DNA of 64,000 nt, taken from the NCBI GenBank assembly GCA_947175575.1, contig CAMWNG010000002.1, forward strand, positions 62,001 to 126,000, read 5' to 3'. A program made the translations under genes and the position numbers. This DNA is from an uncultured Bacteroidales bacterium. GTDB lineage: Bacteria > Bacteroidota > Bacteroidia > Bacteroidales > Muribaculaceae. The notes under the pieces are model-generated. The model was not told the origin of the DNA. It ran no database searches and saw only the letters and a list, made by a program, of their open reading frames with translations. Every line of letters starts with the position of its first letter. Position 1 is the stretch's first letter. Of the stretch, positions 38,827-49,662 are shown one piece after another.

Positions 38827-40353
38827 ATGCAGATGAGGCAAGATAAGGTCCTATATTATCTTGCCCCTGCTGTTTTCGGCGCGATGCTCGCCCTGTTTTA
38901 CGGCGTACATGACTACTGGCTCGATGATTATGAATTCAGTCGTTTTCTAAACATAGGCACCGGTAGCGAAAACCTGCTGTCGCTTGTGGCCGAGCGATGG
39001 CGTACGGACAGCTTCAGATTGTGCAACTTCTCCGTGCCCCCTCTGTTGCTCCTGCCGAGATGGTTTACGGCCTTGCTTATGGGCGCTGGGTGGAGTGCGT
39101 TTCTGCTTCTGTCATTGCGACTGTTCCGTCTGTCAGACTGGCGTTCCGCATGGTTTGCTGTCGGTCTGTTGTCTGTTTTTCCTGCATGGTGGTCCTATCT
39201 TCCCACACTCAGCTCAAATGTGAATTACATTCCGTCACTGCTTATAGGAGTCGTGTTGCTTCGGATTTTCATTAATGGGAACAGATTGCCATGCTTTGTC
39301 TGTCTTATTGCCGGATTTTTTGCCGGTTGGTGGCATGAGGGTCTGTCAGGACCATTGATAGTCTCGTTTCTCTCGGTTATGATCCTGCATAAAGATTTGC
39401 GCACCGGGAGCAACATGAGCCTGACCGCCGGCCTGATAGCCGGATTTTTGGTATTGAACCTTAATCCCGGTTTGATTTATCGCATGAACATGGCAAACGA
39501 ATATGGCGAATTGTATTCAACAGGAGCCGTGCGCATGGTTAATCTCATGATTAACTGTTCATTGCCGCTGATTGTCGTGCTCATGGCATGGATATGCGTA
39601 CCTCGGCTCCGGCGTAGAGCATTGTGGCAAATGGTCGTAATCATGATGGCTGCGAGTCTCGCATTGGAAGCCGTCACCGGCATAGTGCGTGCGTCATTCA
39701 TGAGTCAGTATATTAGCTGTATCGCAGTGGTATGGGTTGCCGCTAAGGCCTTCCGGAGCCGGGCTGTTTTGACAAAGAATCTTCTGGCAGTTATATCCGG
39801 GTTAACATGTGTGGCGACATTCAGTTGCGCTGTGTATGGCGGAATAAAGGTCAACGGCTTCAACCGCGCCTTTATCGAAGCATCTGTTACGAATCCCGGC
39901 TCTACCAAATTTGTTTTTGCGATTATGCCGGGAGAGGCTCCGACGTTGGCTCTCGGCAAGTCGCCTTCAATGATTTATCAGCTTCCTGCATTCAATTATG
40001 TCTGTCCGGTCGAGTTCGATGATATTCTTGACACGAAAGTTATACCTGATGAATTCGCAGACTTCATGCCCGGATTTAACGGATGGCAGCAGACAGAATC
40101 CGGCAACTGGAGACGCGGACGCGCGCTCGTGATGCCATATGCCGGAGAATCCACCGATATTTGGCGCAGACTCGGTGCCGAAGTCAGCTATCCGGTGTTG
40201 GGGCGCATAGTGACTGTGGTGAACGCATTGCCATTCAGAGGCTGCGACGGAAACATCTACCGCGCCATCGTGCTGAATGAACAGCCGCCATTTATGCCCG
40301 AGCCTGCTGATATACGCATCACACGCGAGCACGGAGTATTCAGTTTCCGCTGA
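38827..40353 (+). CDS. Polytopic membrane protein (DUF6056-like)
   Basis: Multiple predicted TM segments; HDYWLDDYEFSRFLNIG N-terminus; GWWHEGLSGPLIVSFL. Confidence 0.6.
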   Translation: MQMRQDKVLYYLAPAVFGAMLALFYGVHDYWLDDYEFSRFLNIGTGSENLLSLVAERWRTDSFRLCNFSVPPLLLLPRWFTALLMGAGWSAFLLLSLRLFRLSDWRSAWFAVGLLSVFPAWWSYLPTLSSNVNYIPSLLIGVVLLRIFINGNRLPCFVCLIAGFFAGWWHEGLSGPLIVSFLSVMILHKDLRTGSNMSLTAGLIAGFLVLNLNPGLIYRMNMANEYGELYSTGAVRMVNLMINCSLPLIVVLMAWICVPRLRRRALWQMVVIMMAASLALEAVTGIVRASFMSQYISCIAVVWVAAKAFRSRAVLTKNLLAVISGLTCVATFSCAVYGGIKVNGFNRAFIEASVTNPGSTKFVFAIMPGEAPTLALGKSPSMIYQLPAFNYVCPVEFDDILDTKVIPDEFADFMPGFNGWQQTESGNWRRGRALVMPYAGESTDIWRRLGAEVSYPVLGRIVTVVNALPFRGCDGNIYRAIVLNEQPPFMPEPADIRITREHGVFSFR

Positions 40354-40355
40354 TC

Positions 40356-41420
40356 TTATAATTTCGGCGATAGGAGCGAATCGAGTATTACGAGTCGTGC
40401 CATGGCCTGTACTACAGGGACTGCCCGGGGTAGGGCGCATACGTCGTGACGGCCCCGCGGTTCGAGAATGGCGATCGAGCCGTCGCGTGCTACAGTCGAT
40501 TGGCTGCGTCCGAGTGTAGGGATAGGTTTGAATCCCACACGGAAGGTGATCGGGGCGCCGTTCGAAATTCCGCCCTGAATACCCCCGGAATGGTTAGTGC
40601 GCAGGGAAATGCCGCCGTGTCCGTCCGGATCGAAAACATCGTTAAGTTCGCTTCCGAGACCGCAACATCCGTCAAACCCCATTCCGTAGTCGAATCCGTG
40701 AGCCGCATTTATGCTCATCATGGCGGCTGCAAGACGTGCGTGCAGTTTCCCATAGATAGGTTCACCGATGCCGGCTGGGAGGCCGGTGATGCGTCCGCCT
40801 ACGATGCCCCCGACCGTATCGCCTTGTGAGGCTACGGAGTGAAGGCAAGCCTCTATGGAATCGGATGTAGGCTTATGAGGACAATACACCGGACTTGACC
40901 ATATATCATCCTGAGAGAAATCGACGAATTCAGACGGTATAGCCTCCGAACCGACTCTCATGGTGAAGGCCGCGCAATCAATTCCGCGCGGGGCGAGTGC
41001 CCATTGGGCTATGGCGCCGGCGGCCACTCGGAGTGAGGTTTCACGAGCTGAGGCGCGTCCACCGCCACGTGGATCAGTGTGACCGTATCGTGCCTGATAG
41101 GTATAATCGGCGTGCGATGGACGGTAAACTGTGGATATGGACTCATAATCCTCGCTCCGGACATCTCTGTTGCGTATTAAGAATGCAATCGGAGCGCCTG
41201 TGGTGATGCCGCGGTAAAGCCCCGACAGAATATCGACTTTGTCCGGTTCTCGTCTTGGAGAGCCGAATTTACCTCCGGGGGCGCGGCGGCGCATCGCTTC
41301 TTCAAGTGTGTCGAAGTCGGCATGGATCCCGGCGGGCATCCCGTCAAGAATGGCGCACATGGCCGGTCCGTGGCTTTCTCCGGCCGTGGTGAGTCGCAAG
41401 TTGATGCCGAAGGTGTTCAT
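40356..41420 (-). CDS. aroC: Chorismate synthase
   Basis: TTAGESHGPAMCAILDGMPAG; YRPSHADYTYQARYGHTDPRGGGRASARET; RGRHDVCALPRAVPVVQAM. Confidence 0.97.
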   Translation of the reverse strand: MNTFGINLRLTTAGESHGPAMCAILDGMPAGIHADFDTLEEAMRRRAPGGKFGSPRREPDKVDILSGLYRGITTGAPIAFLIRNRDVRSEDYESISTVYRPSHADYTYQARYGHTDPRGGGRASARETSLRVAAGAIAQWALAPRGIDCAAFTMRVGSEAIPSEFVDFSQDDIWSSPVYCPHKPTSDSIEACLHSVASQGDTVGGIVGGRITGLPAGIGEPIYGKLHARLAAAMMSINAAHGFDYGMGFDGCCGLGSELNDVFDPDGHGGISLRTNHSGGIQGGISNGAPITFRVGFKPIPTLGRSQSTVARDGSIAILEPRGRHDVCALPRAVPVVQAMARLVILDSLLSPKL

Positions 41421-41920
41421 TCGGGGTCGACGGTAAGGTCAGCCAGCGTACCATGTGTGTATTCGATGAGCTTATCGGGTGCGATGCGCAACTGAAGTCC
41501 ACGCTGACCTGCGCTCACATATATTACATCGAAATCGGTAGCTGTATGATGATAGAACGTAGGAAATGCTTTTTTCATGCCGATCGGCGAGCATCCCCCG
41601 CGGATATATCCTGTCAGCCCAAGCAGGTCTTTCATGTGGAGAAGCTCCACTTTTTTGTACCCCGCCGTGCGGGCGGCTTTCTTGAGGTCGATCTCGCAGT
41701 TGCCCGGTACCACGCACACGAAAAAGTCATGCGGGCCGGCTGTCAGTACGATGGTCTTGAATACCTGTTCGATCGGTTCGCCGAGCTGTTCGGCCACATG
41801 CTCGGCTGCAAGATTATTCTCGTCCACCTCATATGGCACGAGATCGTATGCTATGCGGGCTCGGTCAAGCAGGCGCGCGGCATTTGTCTTGGCAGGACCT
41901 TCGGGCTGTCGGCGGCTCAT
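41417..41920 (-). CDS. ybaK: Cys-tRNA(Pro)/Cys-tRNA(Cys) deacylase YbaK/EbsC
   Basis: TNAARLLDRARIAYDLVPYEV; VFKTIVLTAGPHDFFVCVVPGNCEIDLKKAA; GCSPIGMKKAFPTF. Confidence 0.93.
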   Translation of the reverse strand: MSRRQPEGPAKTNAARLLDRARIAYDLVPYEVDENNLAAEHVAEQLGEPIEQVFKTIVLTAGPHDFFVCVVPGNCEIDLKKAARTAGYKKVELLHMKDLLGLTGYIRGGCSPIGMKKAFPTFYHHTATDFDVIYVSAGQRGLQLRIAPDKLIEYTHGTLADLTVDPE

Positions 41921-42693
41921 TGAGGGTCGTAGATAGAGTTGAGTACATGAGCCAGGCGCAGACCTGCACGAAGCAACTGCTGTTCGATGACCGGAGTCCA
42001 TCGCGCGATGTGATTATAGCTTACCCGCATCCCTGGCTGGAAATAAACATACACCTGTTTGGCGATGCCGTATGTCTCCTTGCCCCACGATTCTGGGTTG
42101 CCTTCGGTTATCACCACGATTTCTTCGGGAGTGGCACGGTCAATCTGTTGCTGCCATTCGGTGTAGCTCCATTTGTGACCCGATTCGAGGATGTTCGAGT
42201 CCCAGATGTGGTGAAGATTGGTTTCGTTGTTGAAGAATTTGAGTTTTACCTTGTTGCCACCGAGGTCGCTCAGTCGGCCCATATGCATGGGCTGATGCAG
42301 GTCGCCCATGCAGTGCGCGAGAATCTTCATCGCCAGAGCCGACTGTTCCGGCGTCAGCGTGGAATCGCGCAACAGCGAAATCTGTTCGGCCACAGCGCGT
42401 GTCACATCTCCTTTCTCGTTGCGGGGCATGCTTTCGTATGTCTCCATCGCGTCGATATTGCGGTAATGCCAGGTCTTGGTGTATGCGTAATCGCTGTTGT
42501 GCGAGGCATTGTCAAGCCAGTTGGCCCAGTAAACCATCGATTTGCCATCCAGAATCGAGTCGACGGCGGCGCGCGTACGTTCTGTCAGGTGTTGTTCGGC
42601 TATATATGCTGTGACATCATGGCCCTTCTGGCTCCAAGCCGAGGCCGAGAGTGTTGCTGCGAGTGCTATTGCGGAAAGAAAGAGATGCTTCAT
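41917..42693 (-). CDS. S1/P1 nuclease, secreted
   Basis: SAWSQKGHDVTAYIAEQHL; LAHCMGDLHQPMHMGRLSDLGGNKVKLKFFNNETNLHHIWDS. Confidence 0.95.
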   Translation of the reverse strand: MKHLFLSAIALAATLSASAWSQKGHDVTAYIAEQHLTERTRAAVDSILDGKSMVYWANWLDNASHNSDYAYTKTWHYRNIDAMETYESMPRNEKGDVTRAVAEQISLLRDSTLTPEQSALAMKILAHCMGDLHQPMHMGRLSDLGGNKVKLKFFNNETNLHHIWDSNILESGHKWSYTEWQQQIDRATPEEIVVITEGNPESWGKETYGIAKQVYVYFQPGMRVSYNHIARWTPVIEQQLLRAGLRLAHVLNSIYDPQ

Positions 42694-42802
42694 TACAGGT
42701 AGGAATTGATTATTTTGAGCAAAGGTAATGGTTTTTGATCAGTAATCCAAAAAAAATGGGTACATTTGCAGTATCAAAACAAATCTACCGATTGTAGCCG
42801 TT

Positions 42803-44002
42803 ATGTTAGACATAAGTGAAATTTTCAATGCAGCCGCCGTACTGAAAGGAGTGGCACGCAAGACCGACATAATTCCTGCCAACCGTCTCGATACAGACTG
42901 TCAGCTCTACCTCAAGACAGAGAATCTGCAACTGACAGGGTCATTCAAGCTGCGTGGCGCGTATTATAAGATATCGCAACTCACAGAGGAAGAGAAGGCG
43001 CGGGGTGTTATAGCCTGCTCGGCCGGCAACCATGCCCAGGGGGTTGCGCTCGGTGCTACTCACAACGGAATAAAATCGCTGATATGTCTGCCGGATGGCG
43101 CGCCGATTTCCAAGGTGGAAGCCACCAAAGGCTATGGGGCTGAAGTGTGTCTTGTACCCGGCGTATATGACGACGCATACGCTAAAGCTCTTGAGCTCAA
43201 GGACCAGTTCGGCTATACGTTCGTGCATCCTTTTGATGACGAAAAAGTTATAGCCGGACAGGGTACCATCGGCCTTGAAATACTCGAACAGTTGCCTGAT
43301 GTCGAGGCAGTTGTGGTGCCGATAGGCGGCGGTGGATTGATTTCAGGCGTCGCATTCGCCATCAAGACCCTGCGGCCGGATGTCAAGGTCTACGGTGTGC
43401 AGGCGGCAGGCGCGCCTTCGATGGAACAATCGCTCAAAAAAGGCGAGAGCATCCATCTTGATTCAGTCTCGACTATCGCTGACGGTATAGCCGTCAAACA
43501 GCCGGGGGTGAACACGCTTGAACTTTGCCGCAAATATGTGGACGAGGTGGTAACCGTTACCGATGACGAGACCGCAGCTGCCATTCTCGCGCTGATGGAA
43601 CGCCAGAAAGTTGTGGCCGAGGGGGCCGGTGCCGTGGGCGTAGCGGCTGTGATGTTCAGGAAACTGCCTGTCGAAGGAAAGAAGGTGGTATGCATCGTTT
43701 CGGGAGGTAATATCGATGTAAATATGCTTAATCGAGTGGTGGCGCGAGGTCTCAGCAAGAGCGGCCGTCATTATACATTTATCATTGACCTGTTCGACAA
43801 ACCGGGTCAGCTGAGCAGCGTACTTCAGACGATAGCCGGTGAGGGTGCGAATGTAATTTCTGTGACGCACGAACGCGCCAATTCCAATTCGGCGGATATC
43901 AACGGGTGTACAATACGCCTCGAACTCGAGACTCGTGACCGCGATCATATCGATTCTCTGCGCGACACCATGACCCAAGCCGGATTTACTGTGCTTAACT
44001 GA
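42803..44002 (+). CDS. ilvA: Threonine ammonia-lyase
   Basis: ENLQLTGSFKLRGAYYKI; ACSAGNHAQGVALGA; VPIGGGGLISGVA; C-terminal ACT-like domain. Confidence 0.95.
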   Translation: MLDISEIFNAAAVLKGVARKTDIIPANRLDTDCQLYLKTENLQLTGSFKLRGAYYKISQLTEEEKARGVIACSAGNHAQGVALGATHNGIKSLICLPDGAPISKVEATKGYGAEVCLVPGVYDDAYAKALELKDQFGYTFVHPFDDEKVIAGQGTIGLEILEQLPDVEAVVVPIGGGGLISGVAFAIKTLRPDVKVYGVQAAGAPSMEQSLKKGESIHLDSVSTIADGIAVKQPGVNTLELCRKYVDEVVTVTDDETAAAILALMERQKVVAEGAGAVGVAAVMFRKLPVEGKKVVCIVSGGNIDVNMLNRVVARGLSKSGRHYTFIIDLFDKPGQLSSVLQTIAGEGANVISVTHERANSNSADINGCTIRLELETRDRDHIDSLRDTMTQAGFTVLN

Positions 44003-44124
44003 TCGGATCAGAAATAAGTGATTTTTGCGGATAGGGTCTTGCATGATACTGTCCGCATTTTTTGTCTTACCAATTTTTTTGCCGTATGGTGTAATTATTC
44101 GGTCTTGTGTGCGTCATATAGAAT

Positions 44125-44790
44125 ATGATTACTCTGAAGGATATAAATAAAACGTATCCGGGAGCCGTGCCGCTGCATGTGCTCAAGGATATAAATTTAC
44201 ATATAGACAAGGGTGAGCTCGTCGCTATTATGGGAGCTTCGGGTTCCGGTAAATCCACACTGCTCAACATTCTGGGCATCCTTGACACATACGACACCGG
44301 AGAATACTTTCTTGACGGGAAATTGATACGCGACCTCAGCGAGAACCGCGCCGCCGACCTTCGCAACCGCCTCATAGGCTTTGTGTTCCAGTCGTTCAAC
44401 CTGATAAATTATAAGTCAGCTTTGGAGAATGTGGCACTTCCGCTTATGTATCAAGGAGTCGGACGCCGCCGTCGAAACGCGCTTGCGATGGAGCAGCTTG
44501 AACGTATGGGTCTGGCCGACCGCGCTTCTCATCTCCCAGGCGAGATGTCAGGCGGCCAGAGGCAACGCGTGGCCATAGCACGTGCGCTTGTCACCCGCCC
44601 CGCAATCATTCTTGCCGATGAACCCACCGGTGCACTCGATTCAAAGACATCGAAAGAAGTGATGCAGGTGTTCCGCGACCTCAACGCCGAGGGAATGACC
44701 ATCGCTATCGTGACACATGATCCCGGAGTCGGAGCTGCCACCAACCGTATAATCAAAATCGTAGACGGACGTATCTCGGAAGATGTTTGA
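44125..44790 (+). CDS. ABC transporter ATP-binding protein (MacB/LolD type)
   Basis: MGASGSGKSTLLNILG; MSGGQRQRVAIARALVTRPAIILADEPTGALD. Confidence 0.95.
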   Translation: MITLKDINKTYPGAVPLHVLKDINLHIDKGELVAIMGASGSGKSTLLNILGILDTYDTGEYFLDGKLIRDLSENRAADLRNRLIGFVFQSFNLINYKSALENVALPLMYQGVGRRRRNALAMEQLERMGLADRASHLPGEMSGGQRQRVAIARALVTRPAIILADEPTGALDSKTSKEVMQVFRDLNAEGMTIAIVTHDPGVGAATNRIIKIVDGRISEDV

Positions 44791-46003
44791 CCTTATAAGC
44801 GAAATATCACAGAGTCTGCGCACCAACCGCACGCGCACGCTGCTGACCGGACTGGCTGTGGCTTGGGGCATCTTTATGCTCATAGTGCTGTTGGGGGTGG
44901 CCCGCGGAGTGGTGAACACGTTCAACACAAACATGGGCGGAGGACAGTCGAACGAGATGTCCGTATGGGGTGGCCGCACTTCAGTGCCTTATAAGGGATA
45001 TAAGGACGGGCGCCGGGTGGTTCTGAAAGATAATGACGGTCCTATGTTGGTGGAACAGGTAGAAGGAATAGCCGAGGTGGTGCCGACTGCTTCTGCTTCG
45101 GTCACTGTATCCACCCTGAAGGATTACTCGTCGGGGATCGAAGCCGTGTATCCCTCAGCGGGAAAAGAATTCGACAACTTGGTGGCCGGGCGTTTTATAA
45201 ATGAACGCGACATTCAGGAGCGCCGTCGTGTTATGGTAATCCGTGATCTCACGGCACGCCGTCTTTTCGATTGTGCGCCGGAAGAAGTCGAAGGCAAGAC
45301 CGTGAATTGCATGGGGCTTTCATGGACAATCGTAGGCGTTTATCATCACCGTTGGCGTGGTGGAAATTTCGTACCGTATACCACATATAAGGCGCTCACA
45401 GGTTTCAGCGAAGACGCCAGCGAGCTCAAGGTGCTTGTGGAAGGTCTTGCCACTCAGGAGGACGGTGACCGTGTGGAACGCGAACTGACCGAAGCGCTTG
45501 CAGCCTCACATGAATTCAATCCCACTGATAAGAACGCCGTCTGGATATGGAACCGATTCAGCAATTTCGTGCAGAGTGCGTCAGCCCTCAAAATATTGAC
45601 TCTGAGTGTATGGATAATAGGCATTTTCACCTTGTTAAGCGGTATTGTGGGTGTGAGCAACATAATGTTCGTGTCCGTGCGCGAACGCACCCATGAGATC
45701 GGTGTGCGCAGAGCGATCGGTGCCCGTCCGCGCAACATCCTTACTCAGGTGGTGACTGAAAGCATCGTCATAACCACCATGTTCGGATATATCGGCATCG
45801 TGCTCGGAATGATAGTTTTGCAGATTATCGACTATTTTATGAAGAATTCTCCCGGCGAAAAGCCGCTGGAGAACCCCACAGTCGATCTCTCGCTGGCCAT
45901 TCAGGTCACTGTGGTGCTGATAATTGCCGGAGCGGCAGCCGGCTTGTTCCCGGCACTAAAAGCTCTTAAAGTAAAACCTGTTGAAGCCCTGAGAGACGAA
46001 TGA
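44783..46003 (+). CDS. MacB-type ABC transporter permease
   Basis: SLRTNRTRTLLTGLAVAWGIFML; GVSNIMFVSVRERTHEIGVRRAIGARPRNIL. Confidence 0.94.
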   Translation: MFDLISEISQSLRTNRTRTLLTGLAVAWGIFMLIVLLGVARGVVNTFNTNMGGGQSNEMSVWGGRTSVPYKGYKDGRRVVLKDNDGPMLVEQVEGIAEVVPTASASVTVSTLKDYSSGIEAVYPSAGKEFDNLVAGRFINERDIQERRRVMVIRDLTARRLFDCAPEEVEGKTVNCMGLSWTIVGVYHHRWRGGNFVPYTTYKALTGFSEDASELKVLVEGLATQEDGDRVERELTEALAASHEFNPTDKNAVWIWNRFSNFVQSASALKILTLSVWIIGIFTLLSGIVGVSNIMFVSVRERTHEIGVRRAIGARPRNILTQVVTESIVITTMFGYIGIVLGMIVLQIIDYFMKNSPGEKPLENPTVDLSLAIQVTVVLIIAGAAAGLFPALKALKVKPVEALRDE

Positions 46004-47247
46004 GATTTACATTTTTCGATCCTGAAAACTGGCGTGAGATCACAGCCACATTGGCGCGCAACAAAACCCGCACGCTGCTCACGGCCTTCGGTATTTTCTG
46101 GGGGACGGCGATGCTTGCCATGCTCTACGGAGGTTCGCATGGACTTGCCGGAATGATGAACCGTCACTTCGCCGGAATGTCTACCAACAGCGGTTTTTTC
46201 ATGTCCGGCACACGTTCCATCTCACATCGCGGGTTCAATAAGGGGTCTTCCTGGCAACTGACGCTCAACGATGTGCGTATGATCCGCAAACATGCACCCG
46301 CGGTCGATGCGGTGTCTGCCGTTGCCACCGCGAGGGGTTCCGGTGTTAACGGCAATCGCAGCAAGACAGCTACAGTGATTGGCGTCGATGAGGACTACAG
46401 TTCGCTGCTCATTCCCGTCGTTCTCGACGGTCGATTCATCAATTCGTCCGATATCGCGTCCGCGGCTAAAGTCGTGGTGCTTGGCAAGAATGTCGCCACG
46501 GAGTTATTCGGCGGTGAATCGCCCGTGGGCAGATATGTTGCTGTCAACAATGTATATTATAAAGTGGTGGGAGTGGCTGACCAGATGTCCGATGTGAGTA
46601 TAGCCGGCAGGATTGGCGATTCATTTCTGATGCCCCTTACCACGCTCCAGAAGACTTTCAATATGGCCGAAAACATCCATTTCGTCGTATTTTCGGCTCC
46701 GGAAGGCAAATCTCCGGCTGACAATGAGGAGTTCCTTCGCCGATACCTCGGAAGTGTTCATTCTTTCCGCCCTGACGATACCCGAGCTCTTGAATTCGAG
46801 GATATAGCCGAGCAGTTCGAGCAGATAGGCATGCTATTTACCGGAATCTCTATCCTTGCATTGTTTGTCGGTGCGGGGTCGCTTCTGGCCGGTGTGATAG
46901 GCGTCGGAAACATCATGTGGATCATAGTCAAGGAACGCACGCGTGAGATCGGTATACGTCGAGCCATCGGCGCTCGGCCGGCAGACATCATGACACAGGT
47001 GCTTTGTGAGGCTGTAGCTCTCACACTCGTGGCCGGAACGGCAGGAGTATGTTTCGCCGCTTTAGTGCTCGGACTCGTCGACCATTTCACCTCTGATCCG
47101 CTTCTCGGCAAAGCCGGATTTGAGATATCTTTCAATGCTGCCGTCGCCATTGTGCTCGCTTTCTTTGTCCTCGGTTCGGCAGCAGGTACTATACCGGCCC
47201 TCAGAACATTGAAAATCAAACCCATCGAAGCTCTTAACGATAAATAA
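46000..47247 (+). CDS. MacB-type ABC transporter permease
   Basis: TLARNKTRTLLTAFGIFWGTAML; GVGNIMWIIVKERTREIGIRRAIGARPADI. Confidence 0.94.
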   Translation: MRFTFFDPENWREITATLARNKTRTLLTAFGIFWGTAMLAMLYGGSHGLAGMMNRHFAGMSTNSGFFMSGTRSISHRGFNKGSSWQLTLNDVRMIRKHAPAVDAVSAVATARGSGVNGNRSKTATVIGVDEDYSSLLIPVVLDGRFINSSDIASAAKVVVLGKNVATELFGGESPVGRYVAVNNVYYKVVGVADQMSDVSIAGRIGDSFLMPLTTLQKTFNMAENIHFVVFSAPEGKSPADNEEFLRRYLGSVHSFRPDDTRALEFEDIAEQFEQIGMLFTGISILALFVGAGSLLAGVIGVGNIMWIIVKERTREIGIRRAIGARPADIMTQVLCEAVALTLVAGTAGVCFAALVLGLVDHFTSDPLLGKAGFEISFNAAVAIVLAFFVLGSAAGTIPALRTLKIKPIEALNDK

Positions 47248-47259
47248 AACACACCGTAT

Positions 47260-48351
47260 ATGAAAAAATTCTTTCGCATTTTGCTTTGGCTGATCCTTGC
47301 CGCCGTCATAGTCGGCACATTTTACTTCCTTTATCAGAATTCGCGGCCGGTGGAGGAACGGTTCGACACTATAACTCCCTCGACCGGATCCATCAGCCGT
47401 ACTACGGTGCTCGCGGGCAAGATTGAGCCTCGCGACGAGATTGAGATAAAACCACAGATATCAGGTATTATCTCCGAAATTACGGTTGAAGCCGGTGATT
47501 TCGTCCACGAAGGCGACGTCATCGCCCGCATCAAGGTGATTCCCGACGCTTCGTCGCTTTCGTCGGCGCAGTCGCGCATCAATGCGGCTCAGATTGAACT
47601 TTCCGACGCTGCAGTGAAATGGCGTCGCGACAGCACTCTTTATGCCCGCAAGGTCATAGCCCGTGAGGAGCTTGAAAACTCCCGCAAGACCTATGATAAG
47701 GCTCGGGAGGAACTCGAAGCCGCACGTGACGTCTACCGAATCGTTCGCGAAGGCGTGTCACAATACAATGCGTCAGAGAGCAATACTATGGTTCGTGCCA
47801 CCATCACCGGCTTGATTCTCGATGTGCCTGTGAAGGTCGGATCGTCAGTAATTCAGGCTAACACGATGAACGACGGTACGACGATAGCCACGATAGCCGA
47901 TATGAATAATCTGATTTTCAAGGGAAATGTTGATGAGACTGAAGTCGGTATGCTGCGTGTCGGCATGCCCATGAACATCTCCATCGGTGCCCTTCCCGAC
48001 ATGCGTCCGGCCGGTTCGATTGAATATATCGCACCCAAGGGTAAGGAAGAAAACGGAGCTAACAGTTTTGAGATAAAGGCTGCGCTTACATTCGATTCGA
48101 TCGCCGGGCTGCGCGCCGGCTACAGCGCCAATGCCACCGTTATTCTCGCGGAAGCCAAGGATGTGCTGACTGTACCTGAAAGCACAGTGGAATTCATGGG
48201 CGACTCGGCTTTCGTGTATGTCCGTACGGATACGGTTCCCAAACCTGTATTTGAACGCCGGGCCGTGACCACCGGACTCAGCGACGGTATAAACGTGGAA
48301 ATCAAAGAAGGAATAGACTCACTGGCCGTGCTTCGCGGTGCAAAACTCTGA
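47260..48351 (+). CDS. HlyD/MacA-type periplasmic adaptor
   Basis: AGKIEPRDEIEIKPQISGIISEITVEAGDFVHEGDVIARIKV; coiled-coil hairpin and barrel. Confidence 0.93.
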   Translation: MKKFFRILLWLILAAVIVGTFYFLYQNSRPVEERFDTITPSTGSISRTTVLAGKIEPRDEIEIKPQISGIISEITVEAGDFVHEGDVIARIKVIPDASSLSSAQSRINAAQIELSDAAVKWRRDSTLYARKVIAREELENSRKTYDKAREELEAARDVYRIVREGVSQYNASESNTMVRATITGLILDVPVKVGSSVIQANTMNDGTTIATIADMNNLIFKGNVDETEVGMLRVGMPMNISIGALPDMRPAGSIEYIAPKGKEENGANSFEIKAALTFDSIAGLRAGYSANATVILAEAKDVLTVPESTVEFMGDSAFVYVRTDTVPKPVFERRAVTTGLSDGINVEIKEGIDSLAVLRGAKL

Positions 48352-48357
48352 TGTGAC

Positions 48358-49662
48358 ATGAAAAATTTTCTCAGACTTGCAGTAGCTGCGGGCATATCGC
48401 TCTCAACGATGTACGCCTCTGCTCAGACATGGACATTGGACAGTTGTGTGGCGTATGCCGTAGAGCATAACATTGATGTGCGCCGGGCTGTCCTTGAGGC
48501 ACGTCAGGGACAGGAGGATGTGACTTCCGCCAAAGATGCGTTCCTGCCGCAAGTGCAGGGTTATGCATCGCAGAATTTCAGCTTCGGCCGCGCGCTAACA
48601 GCCGATAATACATATGCCAACCGTAACACCACGAGTTTCGCGGCCGGTGCACAGTTGTCAATGCCGATATTCAGCGGCCTCAGAAATCTGCGTACCAAAC
48701 GCCGGGCCGAAACATCGCTGCTCGCGCTGCTCGAACGCACGGAGGCTGCCAAGGATAACGTGACCCTTAACGTGATGGCTCTTTATCTTCAGGCTTTATA
48801 TACGTCAGAGATGCTGGAGATCGAACGTCTCAATCTTCAGATATCCCGCGATGAACTCTTGCGGCGTCAGCAGCTTCTTGAAGCAGGTAAGATTCCCGAA
48901 CTTGATGTCTATGAGGCGCGGTCGCAGGTTAGCCGCGACGAGCTGTCAGTGGTAAACGCAGCCAATGACAGCATCCTCGCGGTGCTTGATCTGCGGCAGT
49001 TGCTCAATCTTCCTGAAGACAGCGAAATGGTTCCGGCCGAAGTGGATCAGGAATACGGTCCGCTCATCCCGGCTGAAGAAATCTACACACGAGCCTTACA
49101 GATAAATCATACCGTTCGTGCCGGACATCTCGAGGCGCGCGCGGCGGAGCAGGGCGTTTCTCTTGCAAAATCCGGTTGGCTGCCCACACTCTCTTTCAAC
49201 GCCGGGTTGTCCTCCAATTATTACCGTACCACCGGCTTTCAGAATGAATCGTTCGGCGCTCAGATGCGGCATAATTTCGGTAAATCGCTCGGTTTCTCGC
49301 TTTCCGTACCTCTGTTCGACGCTTTTGGCACACGGAACAATGTGCGTCGTGCTCGCCTGCAGCAGGAATCGGCCGACCTCGCGCTTGAAAACAGCCGCCT
49401 CAATCTCCGCAAGGCCATAGTTCAGAGCCACGCTCAGGCTGTGGCAGCCGCAAAAAAACAGATGGCAGCCTCTACAGCCGCCGAATCTGCGGCGAAGGCT
49501 TTCGAGGCCATGCAGGTCAAGTATGACAACGGCCGTGCCACACCCACTGAATACGCCAAGGCCAAGACCGACTATATGAGCGCGCTGGCGCAGCAGGTGC
49601 AGGCCAAATATGAAACTATCCTGCGCACACGGATTCTTGATTTCTACTACACCGGCCAATGA
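48358..49662 (+). CDS. TolC family outer-membrane efflux protein
   Basis: Signal peptide; WTLDSCVAYAVEHNIDVRRAVLEARQGQEDV; duplicated OEP architecture. Confidence 0.94.
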   Translation: MKNFLRLAVAAGISLSTMYASAQTWTLDSCVAYAVEHNIDVRRAVLEARQGQEDVTSAKDAFLPQVQGYASQNFSFGRALTADNTYANRNTTSFAAGAQLSMPIFSGLRNLRTKRRAETSLLALLERTEAAKDNVTLNVMALYLQALYTSEMLEIERLNLQISRDELLRRQQLLEAGKIPELDVYEARSQVSRDELSVVNAANDSILAVLDLRQLLNLPEDSEMVPAEVDQEYGPLIPAEEIYTRALQINHTVRAGHLEARAAEQGVSLAKSGWLPTLSFNAGLSSNYYRTTGFQNESFGAQMRHNFGKSLGFSLSVPLFDAFGTRNNVRRARLQQESADLALENSRLNLRKAIVQSHAQAVAAAKKQMAASTAAESAAKAFEAMQVKYDNGRATPTEYAKAKTDYMSALAQQVQAKYETILRTRILDFYYTGQ